From Pollutimonas sp. M17 (GTDB taxonomy: Bacteria > Pseudomonadota > Gammaproteobacteria > Burkholderiales > Burkholderiaceae_B): DNA of 64,000 nt. Location: assembly GCF_025836975.1 (NCBI RefSeq), contig NZ_CP107548.1, positions 496,001 to 560,000 on the forward strand, in the 5' to 3' direction. The translations under genes and the position numbers were made by a program. Positions 32,817 through 42,020 of this stretch are shown here, one piece after another (positions within the stretch are counted from its first letter, which is position 1; each line of letters begins with the position of its first letter). The notes beneath the pieces were generated by a model that did not search any database, was not told the DNA's origin, and worked only from the letters and a program-made list of their open reading frames with translations.

Positions 32817-33635
32817 TTATGCGGCCGGCCCGAAGCGGAAGCTGGACGCGGTGATGCCGGCGAACGCCAGGGCTTCGTGGTACACGCAGGCGGCGGCTTC
32901 GTTCTCGGCGGCGCCTGCCGCGACCATGAGCGGGATCAGGTGGTCTTCCCGGGGGTGGGCGAGCCGGGCGGCGGGCGCGTTTTCCCAATTGCGCAGCAGC
33001 TGGCCGCGTTGTTCGACGGGGCTGTGCAGCAGGGTTTGCTGCAGCCAGGCATCGAATTGCGCCGACGCGGCGGCACCCCCGCCATAAATCCGGCGCAGGT
33101 TGTGGTAGCTGAGGCCGCTGCCGACGATGAGCACGCCTTCGTTGCGCAAGGGCGCGAGGGCGCGGCCCAGGGCCAGGTGCCTTTCGGGGTCGTACTGCGC
33201 ATCGATGGACAGCTGGACCATGGGCACATCGGCGTCAGGGTACATGACGAAGGCCGGAACGAAAGCGCCATGGTCGAAACCGCGCTGGCTGTCTTTTTGC
33301 ACGGGCAGATCCGCGGCCCGAAGCAGCTGGAGGACGCGATCGGCCAGGCCGGGTGCGCCGGGAGCAGGATACCGGACCTCGTAAGTGTGCGCCGGAAATC
33401 CGTGGTAGTCATAGACCATGCCGGGCTTGGAGGCCGACATGACCTTGAACGTACCGGCAGTTTCCCAGTGCGCGGATACCATCAGTATGGCTTCGGGCTT
33501 GCGGCCGATCTGCGCCGGAATGCCGGCCAGCGAAGCGGCGAGCGCGGTGTTGCTGGCCTGCATTTCGGGCATATAGGGCCAGGGGCCGCCGCCGTGAGAG
33601 ATGAAGTAAGTGGGCAGTTTCATGATCGAATCCAT
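32817..33635 (-). CDS. DODA-type extradiol dioxygenase (LigB family)
   Basis: A class-III extradiol ring-cleavage enzyme of 272 residues, similar to YgiD and plant 4,5-DOPA dioxygenase. The iron or zinc ligands are the His in YFISHGGGPW (near 14), the His in FDHGAFVP (near 124) and a later His near GLSYHNLR. SAHWET near 54 is also a family mark. The ATG at 33635 has GGGAAC upstream; ATG 33623 is a close alternative. A DoxX-family membrane gene lies 51 bases further upstream on the same strand, so the two are probably co-transcribed. The substrate (a catechol or quinone) is not readable. Confidence 0.88.
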   Translation of the reverse strand: MDSIMKLPTYFISHGGGPWPYMPEMQASNTALAASLAGIPAQIGRKPEAILMVSAHWETAGTFKVMSASKPGMVYDYHGFPAHTYEVRYPAPGAPGLADRVLQLLRAADLPVQKDSQRGFDHGAFVPAFVMYPDADVPMVQLSIDAQYDPERHLALGRALAPLRNEGVLIVGSGLSYHNLRRIYGGGAAASAQFDAWLQQTLLHSPVEQRGQLLRNWENAPAARLAHPREDHLIPLMVAAGAAENEAAACVYHEALAFAGITASSFRFGPAA

Positions 33636-33686
33636 ATCGTTCCCGGCCTGGGCCGGGAACGATGCCTTGGCGCAGGCGCGCGGGGC

Positions 33687-34094
33687 TTATTCCGATTTGC
33701 CGCGCAGTGCGTCGATGCTCCACGGACCGGGGCCGGCGAAGATGAGATAGAAGAAGATGAAGCAGAACAGGACGGCCGCTTCGCCGCCGTTCATGTTGGG
33801 GAAGAGCAGCATGCCTTTGCCGGCGACGTGGCCGATGAAGTAGGCGGCGGCCGTGAAGCCGGAAGCGATGAATGCGGCGCTGCGTGTGAAAAGACCGATG
33901 ATGAGCAGGACGCCGGCGACCAGTTCAATGAGTCCCGCAATGCCCATCATCGAGAAAATCTGCAGGCCTTCGATGGCATTGCCGGGCGTACCGAAATACT
34001 TGGAGGTTCCGTGCCACAGCAGGCAATAGCCGGCCACGATACGCAAAATGCTCAATACGCGTGGAGCCCAGATCGTGCATGAATTGGTCGTCAT
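33687..34094 (-). CDS. DoxX-family membrane protein
   Basis: A four-helix inner-membrane protein of 135 residues (LRIVAGYCLLWHGTSKYFG, then GLIELVAGVLLIIGLFTRSAAF and a C-terminal YLIFAGPGPWSIDALRG). DoxX relatives are linked to quinone or thiol oxidation and often sit beside ring-cleavage dioxygenases or pirins. It is first in the minus-strand unit before the dioxygenase gene and is divergent from a LysR regulator across an AT-rich 189-base region. Confidence 0.88.
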   Translation of the reverse strand: MTTNSCTIWAPRVLSILRIVAGYCLLWHGTSKYFGTPGNAIEGLQIFSMMGIAGLIELVAGVLLIIGLFTRSAAFIASGFTAAAYFIGHVAGKGMLLFPNMNGGEAAVLFCFIFFYLIFAGPGPWSIDALRGKSE

Positions 34095-34283
34095 AATTAA
34101 TCCCCGTTAGGTTTGAAGGTGCCGCGTTGAAGTGATGCTGCTTGCAATGGCCTGCAGCCGGCCGGTTAAAAGGTTTTCCTTGAAAATCCCTTATGTCCAT
34201 GATTTACGCCAAGAAAGTTTAATAGAATAATAATAGGAAATATATAGCCGATTTATTATTGATTACTTTCCTGTAAGGAAACG

Positions 34284-35171
34284 ATGGATACCTTGGTCAG
34301 TTTGCGGGTGTTTCGGGAAATCGCCGACGCGGGCAGTTTTGTGGCGGCCGCCGAGCGCCTTTCCATGTCGGCGCCCATGGCCAGCAAGCATATGGCTCAC
34401 CTGGAGCGTGAGCTGGGCGTGCGCCTGCTCAACCGCAGCAGCCGCAAAGTCAGCCTGACCGAAGCCGGCGCCCTTTACTACGAGCAATGCCGCAATGCCC
34501 TTGAAACGCTCGAGCTGGCGGCTGTCGCGGTGGGCACCGGCGTCGAAGCCCCGCGCGGGACGCTGAAGGTGACGGCGCCGGTCTGGTTCGCCAATCCGCG
34601 CATCGTGCATGTCATGGCCGATTATCGGCGCAAGCACCCCGAAGTCGTGCTGGATCTGCGTTTTACGAATCGCAAGGTGGACCTGGCGGCCGAAGGCTAC
34701 GACCTGGCCCTGCGCGTTACCCGGGATCCGTCGCCGCAACTGATCGTGCGGCGTATTTGCGGGATACGTTTCTATCTCGTGGCTGCGCCCAGCTATCTGA
34801 CGGCCGGAACGCCGGCCGCCATTTCCGACCTGTCCGCCTACCAGGGCATCGTGCCCAACTACCTGAATACCGATGCATTCGAGTTCGAGGGCCCCAAGGG
34901 CAAGGTGCGGATACGGCTGGATGCGGCGATGAAGTCCGACGATTCCACGTTTTCATACCATGCGGTTCGCGCGGGGGTGGGGATAGGCTTCCTACCGGGC
35001 TGGCTGGTCGAGGACGATCTGAAGTCCGGCGCGCTGGTGCAGATCTTGCCGCAGTACCGCCAGTTGCCCTACGAGCTTTACGCCAGCTATATCAGCCGCA
35101 AGTACCTGACGTCGAAAGTGCGATCGTTCATCGATTTCCTGGCCGTGTCGTTGGGCAACGGCTCTTTATGA
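34284..35171 (+). CDS. LysR-family transcriptional regulator (YafC/DmlR-like)
   Basis: A 295-residue LysR regulator. The helix-turn-helix at residues 1-60 contains FREIADAGSFVAAAERLSMSAPMASKHMAHLE. The effector domain (about 90-290) contains LKVTAPVWFANPRIVHVMADY, VDLAAEGYDLALRVT and GVGIGFLPGWLVEDDL. It is divergent from the doxX-dioxygenase unit and is probably its regulator. The shared region (34095-34283) is very AT-rich, with several overlapping AATAATA/TATTATT stretches suited to LysR binding. Thirty-two bases separate it from pyrE, which it likely does not control. Confidence 0.92.
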   Translation: MDTLVSLRVFREIADAGSFVAAAERLSMSAPMASKHMAHLERELGVRLLNRSSRKVSLTEAGALYYEQCRNALETLELAAVAVGTGVEAPRGTLKVTAPVWFANPRIVHVMADYRRKHPEVVLDLRFTNRKVDLAAEGYDLALRVTRDPSPQLIVRRICGIRFYLVAAPSYLTAGTPAAISDLSAYQGIVPNYLNTDAFEFEGPKGKVRIRLDAAMKSDDSTFSYHAVRAGVGIGFLPGWLVEDDLKSGALVQILPQYRQLPYELYASYISRKYLTSKVRSFIDFLAVSLGNGSL

Positions 35172-35203
35172 CCGATAATACCGGTTTTCCCCTTTCTGGC
35201 TGA

Positions 35204-35878
35204 ATGATGGCTGACTCTTCCAACCGCACGGATTTCGTGCGTTTCTCCCTGGATCAGGGCGTCTTGCGTTTTGGGCAATTCAAGGTCAAGTCGGGGCGGA
35301 TCAGCCCTTATTTTTTCAACGCCGGCCTCTTCAATACGGGCCGCTCGATAGGGCGGCTGGCGCAGTTCTACGCGCAGGCCCTGGTGGATTCCGGCCTGGA
35401 TTTCGACATGCTGTTCGGCCCCGCCTACAAGGGCATCCCGCTCTCCACGGCGACCTCGGTCGCCCTGGCCGGCCATCCGTCGCTGGCGGGCCGCGATATA
35501 CCCTTCGCCTTCAATCGCAAGGAAGCCAAGGATCACGGCGAAGGCGGGATGCTGGTGGGTGCGCCCTTGCAGGGCAAGGTGGTGATCATCGACGACGTCA
35601 TCACCGCCGGCACGTCGGTGCGCGAGTCGGTGGAAATCATCAGGCAGGCCGGCGCCGAGCCCGCCGCCGTGCTGATCGCCCTGGACCGCATGGAGCGCGC
35701 GGGGCCCGATGATGCGCTGTCGGCTCATTCGGCGGTGCAGGACGTTGCGGCGACCTACGGCATGCCCGTTGTCAGCATCGCGTCGCTGGCCGACATCATG
35801 GCGCTGCTTGACGGCGACGCCCGCCTGGGCGAGCATCGCGCGGCCGTGGCGGCCTACCGGGCCCGCTATGGCGTGTAA
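35204..35878 (+). CDS. pyrE: Orotate phosphoribosyltransferase
   Basis: Converts orotate and PRPP to OMP in pyrimidine synthesis. 224 residues, close to the E. coli length (213). The PRPP-binding loop [16 protein letters not shown] is near 125-140, with GPAYKGIPL near 73 and the flexible catalytic loop [13 protein letters not shown] near 103-115. Two ATG codons lie together (35204, 35207) and the first is used here. It converges on gatB with a GC-rich hairpin in the 42 bases between. Confidence 0.95.
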   Translation: MMADSSNRTDFVRFSLDQGVLRFGQFKVKSGRISPYFFNAGLFNTGRSIGRLAQFYAQALVDSGLDFDMLFGPAYKGIPLSTATSVALAGHPSLAGRDIPFAFNRKEAKDHGEGGMLVGAPLQGKVVIIDDVITAGTSVRESVEIIRQAGAEPAAVLIALDRMERAGPDDALSAHSAVQDVAATYGMPVVSIASLADIMALLDGDARLGEHRAAVAAYRARYGV

Positions 35879-35903
35879 GGCCCGGAGCCCGTCGCGGGCC
35901 CGG

Positions 35904-35920
35904 GCCCCGGATGCCGGGGC
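35904..35920. terminator. GC hairpin between convergent pyrE and gatB
   Basis: GCCCCGG and CCGGGGC enclose a three-base loop ATG, right beside the gatB stop. A smaller GCCCG/CGGGC hairpin lies at 35887-35899. There is no T-run, so it is more an end-protecting hairpin than a textbook terminator. Confidence 0.45.
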
Positions 35921-37375
35921 TTAACCCAGCTTTTCCTTGAGCAGGTCGTTGACCTGCTGCGGATTGGCCTTGCCCCTGGCGGCCTTCATGACCTGGCCGA
36001 CCAGGGAATTGAAGGCTTTTTGCTTGCCGGCGCGGAATTCCTCGACGATGGCGGGATTGTCGGCCAGCACCTGATCGATCATGGCGCCGATGGCGCCGCT
36101 GTCGCTGATCTGTTTCAAGCCGCGCGCTTCGATGATGGCATCGGGGTCGCCGTTGTTCTCGCCCGTCCACATGGCGGCGAATACGTCGCGCGCCATCTTG
36201 TTGGAGATGGTGCCGTCGATGATGCGCGCGATCAGCGCGGCCAGGGCGGCGGGGCGCACCGGGCTTTGCGCGATGTCGATCTCGTCGCGGTTCAGCGCGG
36301 CGGAAAGCTCGCCCAGGACCCAGTTGGCGGCCAGCTTGGCCTGCCCTTCGGGCAATAGGGCGGCGGTTTCTTCGAAATAATCGGAACTGGAGCGGGCCAT
36401 GGTCAATTGCGCCGCATCGTAGCCGCTCAGCCCCAGTTCGGATTCGAAGCGGGCTCGCTTCTGCGCGGGCAGCTCGGGCATGGCTTCCCGCACGCGCCGT
36501 ATCCAGTCGGGAGCGATGACAAGGGGAGGCAGGTCGGGATCGGGAAAATAGCGATAGTCGTGCGCGTCTTCCTTGCTGCGCATGCTGCGTGTTTCGTCCC
36601 GGTCGGAATCGTACAGGCGGGTTTCCTGAACGACCTTGCCGCCGTCTTCGATCAATTCGATCTGTCGGCGGGCCTCGTAGAGAATGGCGCGCTCGAGGAA
36701 GCGGAAGGAGTTGACGTTCTTGATTTCGCTGCGTGTGCCCAGTTCGGCCTGGCCCTTGGGGCGGACCGAGACGTTGGCGTCGCAGCGGAAGGAGCCTTCC
36801 TGCATGTTGCCGTCACAAATGCCCAGCCATACCACCAGCCCGTGCAGCGCGCGGGCATAGGCCACCGCTTCGGCGGCCGAGCGCATCTCGGGCTCGGACA
36901 CGATTTCCAGCAAAGGGGTGCCGGCCCGGTTCAGGTCGATGCCGGTGGACGATTCGCCGTGCGGCCCGGTGAAGTCCTCGTGCAGGGACTTGCCCGCGTC
37001 CTCTTCCAGGTGGGCGCGGGTGAGATTGATGGTTCTTTCCTGGTCGCCGACGAAAAAGCTGATGGATCCGCCCTGGACCACGGGGATCTCGAACTGGCTG
37101 ATCTGGTAGTTCTTGGGCAGGTCGGGATAGAAATAGTTTTTCCGCGCGAAAATCGAACGCGGCGCGATATGGGCGCCCACCGCCAGGCCGAACTGGATGG
37201 CGCGTTCGACCGCGCCCTTGTTCATGACGGGCAGGCTGCCGGGCAGGGCCATGTCGACTTCGTTGGCCTGCGTGTTGGGTGCGGCGCCAAAGCGCGTGCT
37301 GCTGTCAGAAAATATCTTGGACTCGGTGGAAAGCTGAGCGTGCGTTTCCAGGCCGATGACGATTTCCCATTCCAT
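35921..37375 (-). CDS. gatB: Aspartyl/glutamyl-tRNA(Asn/Gln) amidotransferase subunit B
   Basis: The kinase/tRNA-binding subunit of GatCAB, which amidates misacylated Glu-tRNA(Gln) and Asp-tRNA(Asn). 484 residues. Family blocks are [13 protein letters not shown] at 3-15, the [13 protein letters not shown] stretch, [13 protein letters not shown] near 170 and [12 protein letters not shown] near 216. The C-terminal Yqey-like helical tail (about 330-480) carries NDLLKEKLG at its end. Its ATG overlaps the gatA stop (TAATG), so synthesis is coupled. Confidence 0.96.
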   Translation of the reverse strand: MEWEIVIGLETHAQLSTESKIFSDSSTRFGAAPNTQANEVDMALPGSLPVMNKGAVERAIQFGLAVGAHIAPRSIFARKNYFYPDLPKNYQISQFEIPVVQGGSISFFVGDQERTINLTRAHLEEDAGKSLHEDFTGPHGESSTGIDLNRAGTPLLEIVSEPEMRSAAEAVAYARALHGLVVWLGICDGNMQEGSFRCDANVSVRPKGQAELGTRSEIKNVNSFRFLERAILYEARRQIELIEDGGKVVQETRLYDSDRDETRSMRSKEDAHDYRYFPDPDLPPLVIAPDWIRRVREAMPELPAQKRARFESELGLSGYDAAQLTMARSSSDYFEETAALLPEGQAKLAANWVLGELSAALNRDEIDIAQSPVRPAALAALIARIIDGTISNKMARDVFAAMWTGENNGDPDAIIEARGLKQISDSGAIGAMIDQVLADNPAIVEEFRAGKQKAFNSLVGQVMKAARGKANPQQVNDLLKEKLG

Positions 37376-38907
37376 TATCGTTGTTCCGGTTTGCGTTGGT
37401 GCCAGTCGGTGGCTTGCTGGTAGCGGTCGGCCACGGCGAGCAGGCGGCCCTCGCTGAAGTAATTGCCGATGATCTGCAGCCCGATGGGCAGGGGGCGCCC
37501 GGCGCCGCCGAAGCCGCAGGGCACCGACATGGCGGGCAGGCCGGCCAGGCTGACGCCCAGCGTGTAGATATCGGCCAGCCAGTCGGCGATGGGATCTTCG
37601 CGGTTGTCGCCGATGTGCTTGGCGACGGAGGGCGTGACGGGACCCATGATGACGTCGCAGTGGCTGGAAAAAGCCTGCTGGAAATCGTTGACGATCATGC
37701 GGCGCACGCGTTGCGCCTGCAGGTAGTAGGCGTCGTAGTAGCCGTGGGACAGCACGTAAGTGCCGACCATGATGCGCCGCAGGACTTCGGGGCCGAAGCC
37801 CTCGGTGCGCGAACGGCTGGTCATCTCGGCCAGGTCGCGGTATTGCGCGGCGCGGTGGCCGTAGCGGACGCCGTCGTAGCGAGACAGGTTGCTGGACGCC
37901 TCGGCCGGCGCGATGACGTAGTAGGTGGGAATCGAAAGTTCGGTGCGGGGCAGGGATATGCCCACGCGCACCGCGCCCAGCGACTCGAAGGCTTGCAGGG
38001 CGGATTCGACGGCGGCGGCTACGTCCGGGGCCAGGCCGGCATTGAAGAATTCCGAAGGCACGCCGATGCGCAGGCCTTTCAGGGGCTGGCTGCCCGCCGC
38101 TTGCTGGCCGGCGAGCGCGGCATCGAAGTCAGCGCGGATGCGGCCCGGCGCGTTCGGGACGCCGTCGCATTGTTCCAGGCTGGTCGAATCGCGCGGATCG
38201 AAGCCGCTCATGGGGTCGAGCAGCTCGACCAGGTCACGGGCGTGGCGCGCTATGGGGCCGGCCTGGTCCAGGCTTGATCCGTAGGCGATCATGCCGAAGC
38301 GCGACACCGTGCCATAGGTGGGCTTGATGCCGCTGACGCCGCACAGGGCGGCCGGCTGCCGGACCGACCCGCCGGTATCGGTGCCGGTGGCGGCCATGAC
38401 CAGGCCCGCCGCAACGGCCGCCGCCGACCCGCCCGACGAGCCGCCGGGCACGGCAGCGCCGTCCCAGGGATTGAGGGTGGGACCGAATGCGGAATTCTCG
38501 TTGCCCGAACCCATGGCGAATTCGTCGCAGTTGAGCTTGCCGATGGAGACGGCGCCAGCCTGCTTCAGCCGCTGGACCACGGTGGCGTCGAAGGGGCTGG
38601 TGTAGTGTTCCAGCATTTTGCTGGCCGCGGTGCTGCGCCAGCCCTGGGTGACGAACACGTCTTTGTGGGCGATGGGCACGCCGGCCAGCGGGCCGGCCAG
38701 GCCGTCGGACAACTGCTTGTCGGCGGCGTCGGCCTGGGCCAGGGTGAGCTCGCGGTCGATATGCAGGAAGGCATTCAGGCCGCTGCTGTCCAGCGCGGCG
38801 TCAAGCGCGCTGCCGGCCAGCTCGCGGGCGCTGACCTGGCGCGATTGCAGCGCCTGGCGCAGCGCGGCGATGCTGTCGAATTGTGTATGCAATGGGGTGC
38901 TGGGCAT
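37375..38907 (-). CDS. gatA: Aspartyl/glutamyl-tRNA amidotransferase subunit A
   Basis: The glutaminase subunit of GatCAB, an amidase-signature enzyme of 510 residues. The Ser-cisSer-Lys triad is visible: the Lys in PIAHKDVF (near 82), and the glycine/serine-rich [14 protein letters not shown] near 154-168. Ammonia from glutamine is channelled to GatB. It starts three bases after the gatC stop and overlaps gatB by one base. The order gatC-gatA-gatB on one transcript is the usual arrangement. Confidence 0.96.
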   Translation of the reverse strand: MPSTPLHTQFDSIAALRQALQSRQVSARELAGSALDAALDSSGLNAFLHIDRELTLAQADAADKQLSDGLAGPLAGVPIAHKDVFVTQGWRSTAASKMLEHYTSPFDATVVQRLKQAGAVSIGKLNCDEFAMGSGNENSAFGPTLNPWDGAAVPGGSSGGSAAAVAAGLVMAATGTDTGGSVRQPAALCGVSGIKPTYGTVSRFGMIAYGSSLDQAGPIARHARDLVELLDPMSGFDPRDSTSLEQCDGVPNAPGRIRADFDAALAGQQAAGSQPLKGLRIGVPSEFFNAGLAPDVAAAVESALQAFESLGAVRVGISLPRTELSIPTYYVIAPAEASSNLSRYDGVRYGHRAAQYRDLAEMTSRSRTEGFGPEVLRRIMVGTYVLSHGYYDAYYLQAQRVRRMIVNDFQQAFSSHCDVIMGPVTPSVAKHIGDNREDPIADWLADIYTLGVSLAGLPAMSVPCGFGGAGRPLPIGLQIIGNYFSEGRLLAVADRYQQATDWHQRKPEQR

Positions 38908-38910
38908 GGC

Positions 38911-39219
38911 TTACTCGATGACCGTGGGAACCAGGAACAGGCCGTTGTCCTCGGCGGGAGTATTGGCCATGAGGGCCGCGCGTTCTTCGAGCGTGCGGGT
39001 GGCCGAGGCCGTGTCGGGCCGCAGGCGCAGCGCGATGTCCTGGTGGGCGGCCAGCGGATGGGCCATGGGTTCGATGCCCGCCGTGTCTACGGCCTGCAAC
39101 TGCTGGATCAGGCTCAGGATGCCGTTCAGTTCGTTCTGGGCCCGGGCGCTTTCGTCCGGCGCAAGCTCGATGCGGGCGAGCTTGGCTATGCGGGCCACAT
39201 CATGTTCGGTGATTGCCAT
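38911..39219 (-). CDS. gatC: Aspartyl/glutamyl-tRNA amidotransferase subunit C
   Basis: A 102-residue helical linker subunit that holds GatA and GatB together. It has the family pattern VARIAKLARIELAPDE at 8-23, LNGILSLIQQLQAVDTAGIEPMAHP-like sequence in the middle, and a C-terminal DNGLFLVPTVIE. It is the first gene of the minus-strand gatCAB operon and divergent from mreB; a good minus-strand promoter lies 35-60 bases upstream. Confidence 0.94.
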   Translation of the reverse strand: MAITEHDVARIAKLARIELAPDESARAQNELNGILSLIQQLQAVDTAGIEPMAHPLAAHQDIALRLRPDTASATRTLEERAALMANTPAEDNGLFLVPTVIE

Positions 39220-39252
39220 GGATGTCTTTACTGGAAGAGGGTTGCGGCCGGT

Positions 39253-39281
39253 AATGTATTAGCGTGTAACGCGTGGTGCAA
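39253..39281 (-). promoter_or_regulatory. Candidate sigma-70 promoter of gatCAB
   Basis: On the minus strand, TTGCAC (39281-39276) and TACATT (39258-39253) are separated by exactly 17 bases, 34 bases upstream of the gatC ATG. Confidence 0.55.
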
Positions 39282-39312
39282 GCGGCTGGTTACAGAAAAT
39301 AATTTGCCGTTA

Positions 39313-39340
39313 TTCGACCTTATCGAGAATCAATTATAAG
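39313..39340 (+). promoter_or_regulatory. Candidate promoter of the mreBCD-mrdA-rodA operon
   Basis: TTCGAC (39313-39318) and TATAAG (39335-39340) have a 16-base spacer in an AT-rich stretch about 110 bases before mreB. The match is fair only. Confidence 0.35.
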
Positions 39341-39434
39341 TTATCATTGTCGGTTTAATTCGTTGGTGAATTCCGGCGCCTCGCGTTTGCGCTTGATGGC
39401 AGCACCGATCCGGCGAACTTTTTTAAATCATTGA

Positions 39435-40493
<1,059 letters not shown>

Positions 40494-40564
40494 TTTTGGT
40501 TTCTTAAAGGGTCGGGTGCCCCCTTCGTGTGCGCCGGGCTCCACGGCGCAGGCACGACTATCCC

Positions 40565-41455
40565 ATGCAAGAATCCGGCACGATCAGGCTGTTCAAGCGC
40601 GGTCCAACCGCTGAGTTCAGGCTGTTCGTGTTCGTCCTGCTGTCGCTGAGCCTGCTGGTGGTGGACGCCCGCTGGCAGGTGCTGGACCCCGCGCGGCAGG
40701 CCATCTCCGTCGTCATCTATCCCTTCCAGCGACTCATGATGGCTCCGCGCGAGGCGCTGGAGCATATCGACAACTGGACCGAGGCCGCGGCGCTGGCCCG
40801 CCGCGAGAAAGAAGCCTTGCAGCGCCAGCGCATCGAACTGGCGCAGATCTCGACGCATGCCGCCCAGCTGGCCGCTGAAAACGAACAATTGCGCCGCCTG
40901 CTGGACGTGGCCGACGCCGTGGTCCAGCCCTCGGTGGCGGTCGAAGTCCTGTATGAACCGCCCAATGCGTTTTCGCATCATCTGATCTTCAACAAAGGGT
41001 CGTCCAGCGGCATCCAGCCAGGCATGCCCGTGATCGACGAAGGCGGCATCGTCGGGCAGATCGTCAGGGTCACCCCCTTCACCTCCGAGGCGGCGCTGCT
41101 CACCGACGACAAGGTTTCCATCCCCGTGCAGGTGCTGCGCAATGGCTTGCGCCTCATCGCGTTCGGCGGCAATGTCTCGGGCAAGGTCGAGGTGCGCTAC
41201 CTGACGGCCAATGTGGACCTGGCGCCCGGCGACACGCTGATCACCAGCGGTATCGGCGGCCTGTTCCCCGCCGGTCTTTCGGTCGCCACGGTCGACCGGG
41301 TCGAGCGGGACGTGGCCACGGGCTTTGCCCTGGCCGTCGCAACGCCTCTGTCCCATCCCGAGCGCCACCGCCATTTTCTGGTTCTGCGGGTCGATGTGTC
41401 GGCGCAGGAGTTCAAGCAGGAGGACGTGCCCGATGCCACGCAAGCCGGACAATAG
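40565..41455 (+). CDS. mreC: Rod-shape-determining protein MreC
   Basis: A bitopic inner-membrane scaffold of 296 residues linking MreB to the wall synthases. One helix is at about 14-34 (FRLFVFVLLSLSLLVVDARW). A coiled coil (about 70-105: ARREKEALQRQRIELAQI) precedes the beta-barrel core with PNAFSHHLIFNKGSSSGIQPGMPVIDE. The C-terminal tail has QEFKQEDVPDATQAGQ. The ATG at 40565 was preferred to 40529 because the earlier frame adds only basic, non-conserved residues. It overlaps mreD by 23 bases. Confidence 0.94.
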   Translation: MQESGTIRLFKRGPTAEFRLFVFVLLSLSLLVVDARWQVLDPARQAISVVIYPFQRLMMAPREALEHIDNWTEAAALARREKEALQRQRIELAQISTHAAQLAAENEQLRRLLDVADAVVQPSVAVEVLYEPPNAFSHHLIFNKGSSSGIQPGMPVIDEGGIVGQIVRVTPFTSEAALLTDDKVSIPVQVLRNGLRLIAFGGNVSGKVEVRYLTANVDLAPGDTLITSGIGGLFPAGLSVATVDRVERDVATGFALAVATPLSHPERHRHFLVLRVDVSAQEFKQEDVPDATQAGQ

Positions 41456-42011
41456 CGTGCCGATGGCGGGGCTGGGGCGATCCGGCCTGAGTTCGCTGCA
41501 GCCCATCGATACATCTCCGTTCAAGAAGCCGTCCAGCCTGCTGTTCATCTGGGCCACGGTGCTGCTGGTCTGGCTGATTTCGCTGTTGCCATGGCGCCTG
41601 TGGCAGCCGGCCCCCGACCTGCTGTTGCTGGTCATTGCCTTCTGGTGCCTGAATGAGCCGCAGCGCGTAACCATGCTGGCCGCCTTCGTGTTCGGCCTGT
41701 TCATGGACGTGCACGACGCCGCGCTGCTCGGGGGCCAGGCGCTTACCTTTACGCTCACGGCCTACGGCGCCATCGTGCTGCGCCGGCGCCTGTTGCGTTT
41801 CAATGCCATTGTGCAGGCCATCCATCTGCTGCCCATATTCGTCGTGGCCAACGCCATTACCCAGTTCATTTGCGCCTGGCTCTCCGGGCAATGGGCCGGC
41901 TGGGGATGGCTGTGGTCCTCCCTGTTCACAGTGGCCCTGTGGCCGCTGGCCGATATCCTGCTGCATCTGCCGCAACGCCGGCTCGACGAAGCCGACGCCG
42001 GCTCGGTCTAG
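41433..42011 (+). CDS. mreD: Rod-shape-determining protein MreD
   Basis: A 192-residue inner-membrane protein with five to six helices, needed with MreB and MreC for elongation. The helices begin at about 40 (LLFIWATVLLVWLISLLPW) after a soluble 35-residue head, and WQPAPDLLLLVIAFWCLNEP is a typical MreD stretch. The ATG at 41433 lies inside the end of mreC and has AGGAGG eight bases upstream, so the genes are coupled; ATG 41463 is a weaker alternative. Confidence 0.92.
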   Translation: MPRKPDNSVPMAGLGRSGLSSLQPIDTSPFKKPSSLLFIWATVLLVWLISLLPWRLWQPAPDLLLLVIAFWCLNEPQRVTMLAAFVFGLFMDVHDAALLGGQALTFTLTAYGAIVLRRRLLRFNAIVQAIHLLPIFVVANAITQFICAWLSGQWAGWGWLWSSLFTVALWPLADILLHLPQRRLDEADAGSV

Positions 42012-42020
42012 GGCCGGCCC

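Noticed and set aside
38605-39339. 244-codon plus-strand frame opposite gatA/gatC
   Set aside because: Antisense to conserved amidotransferase genes and without motif or ribosome site.
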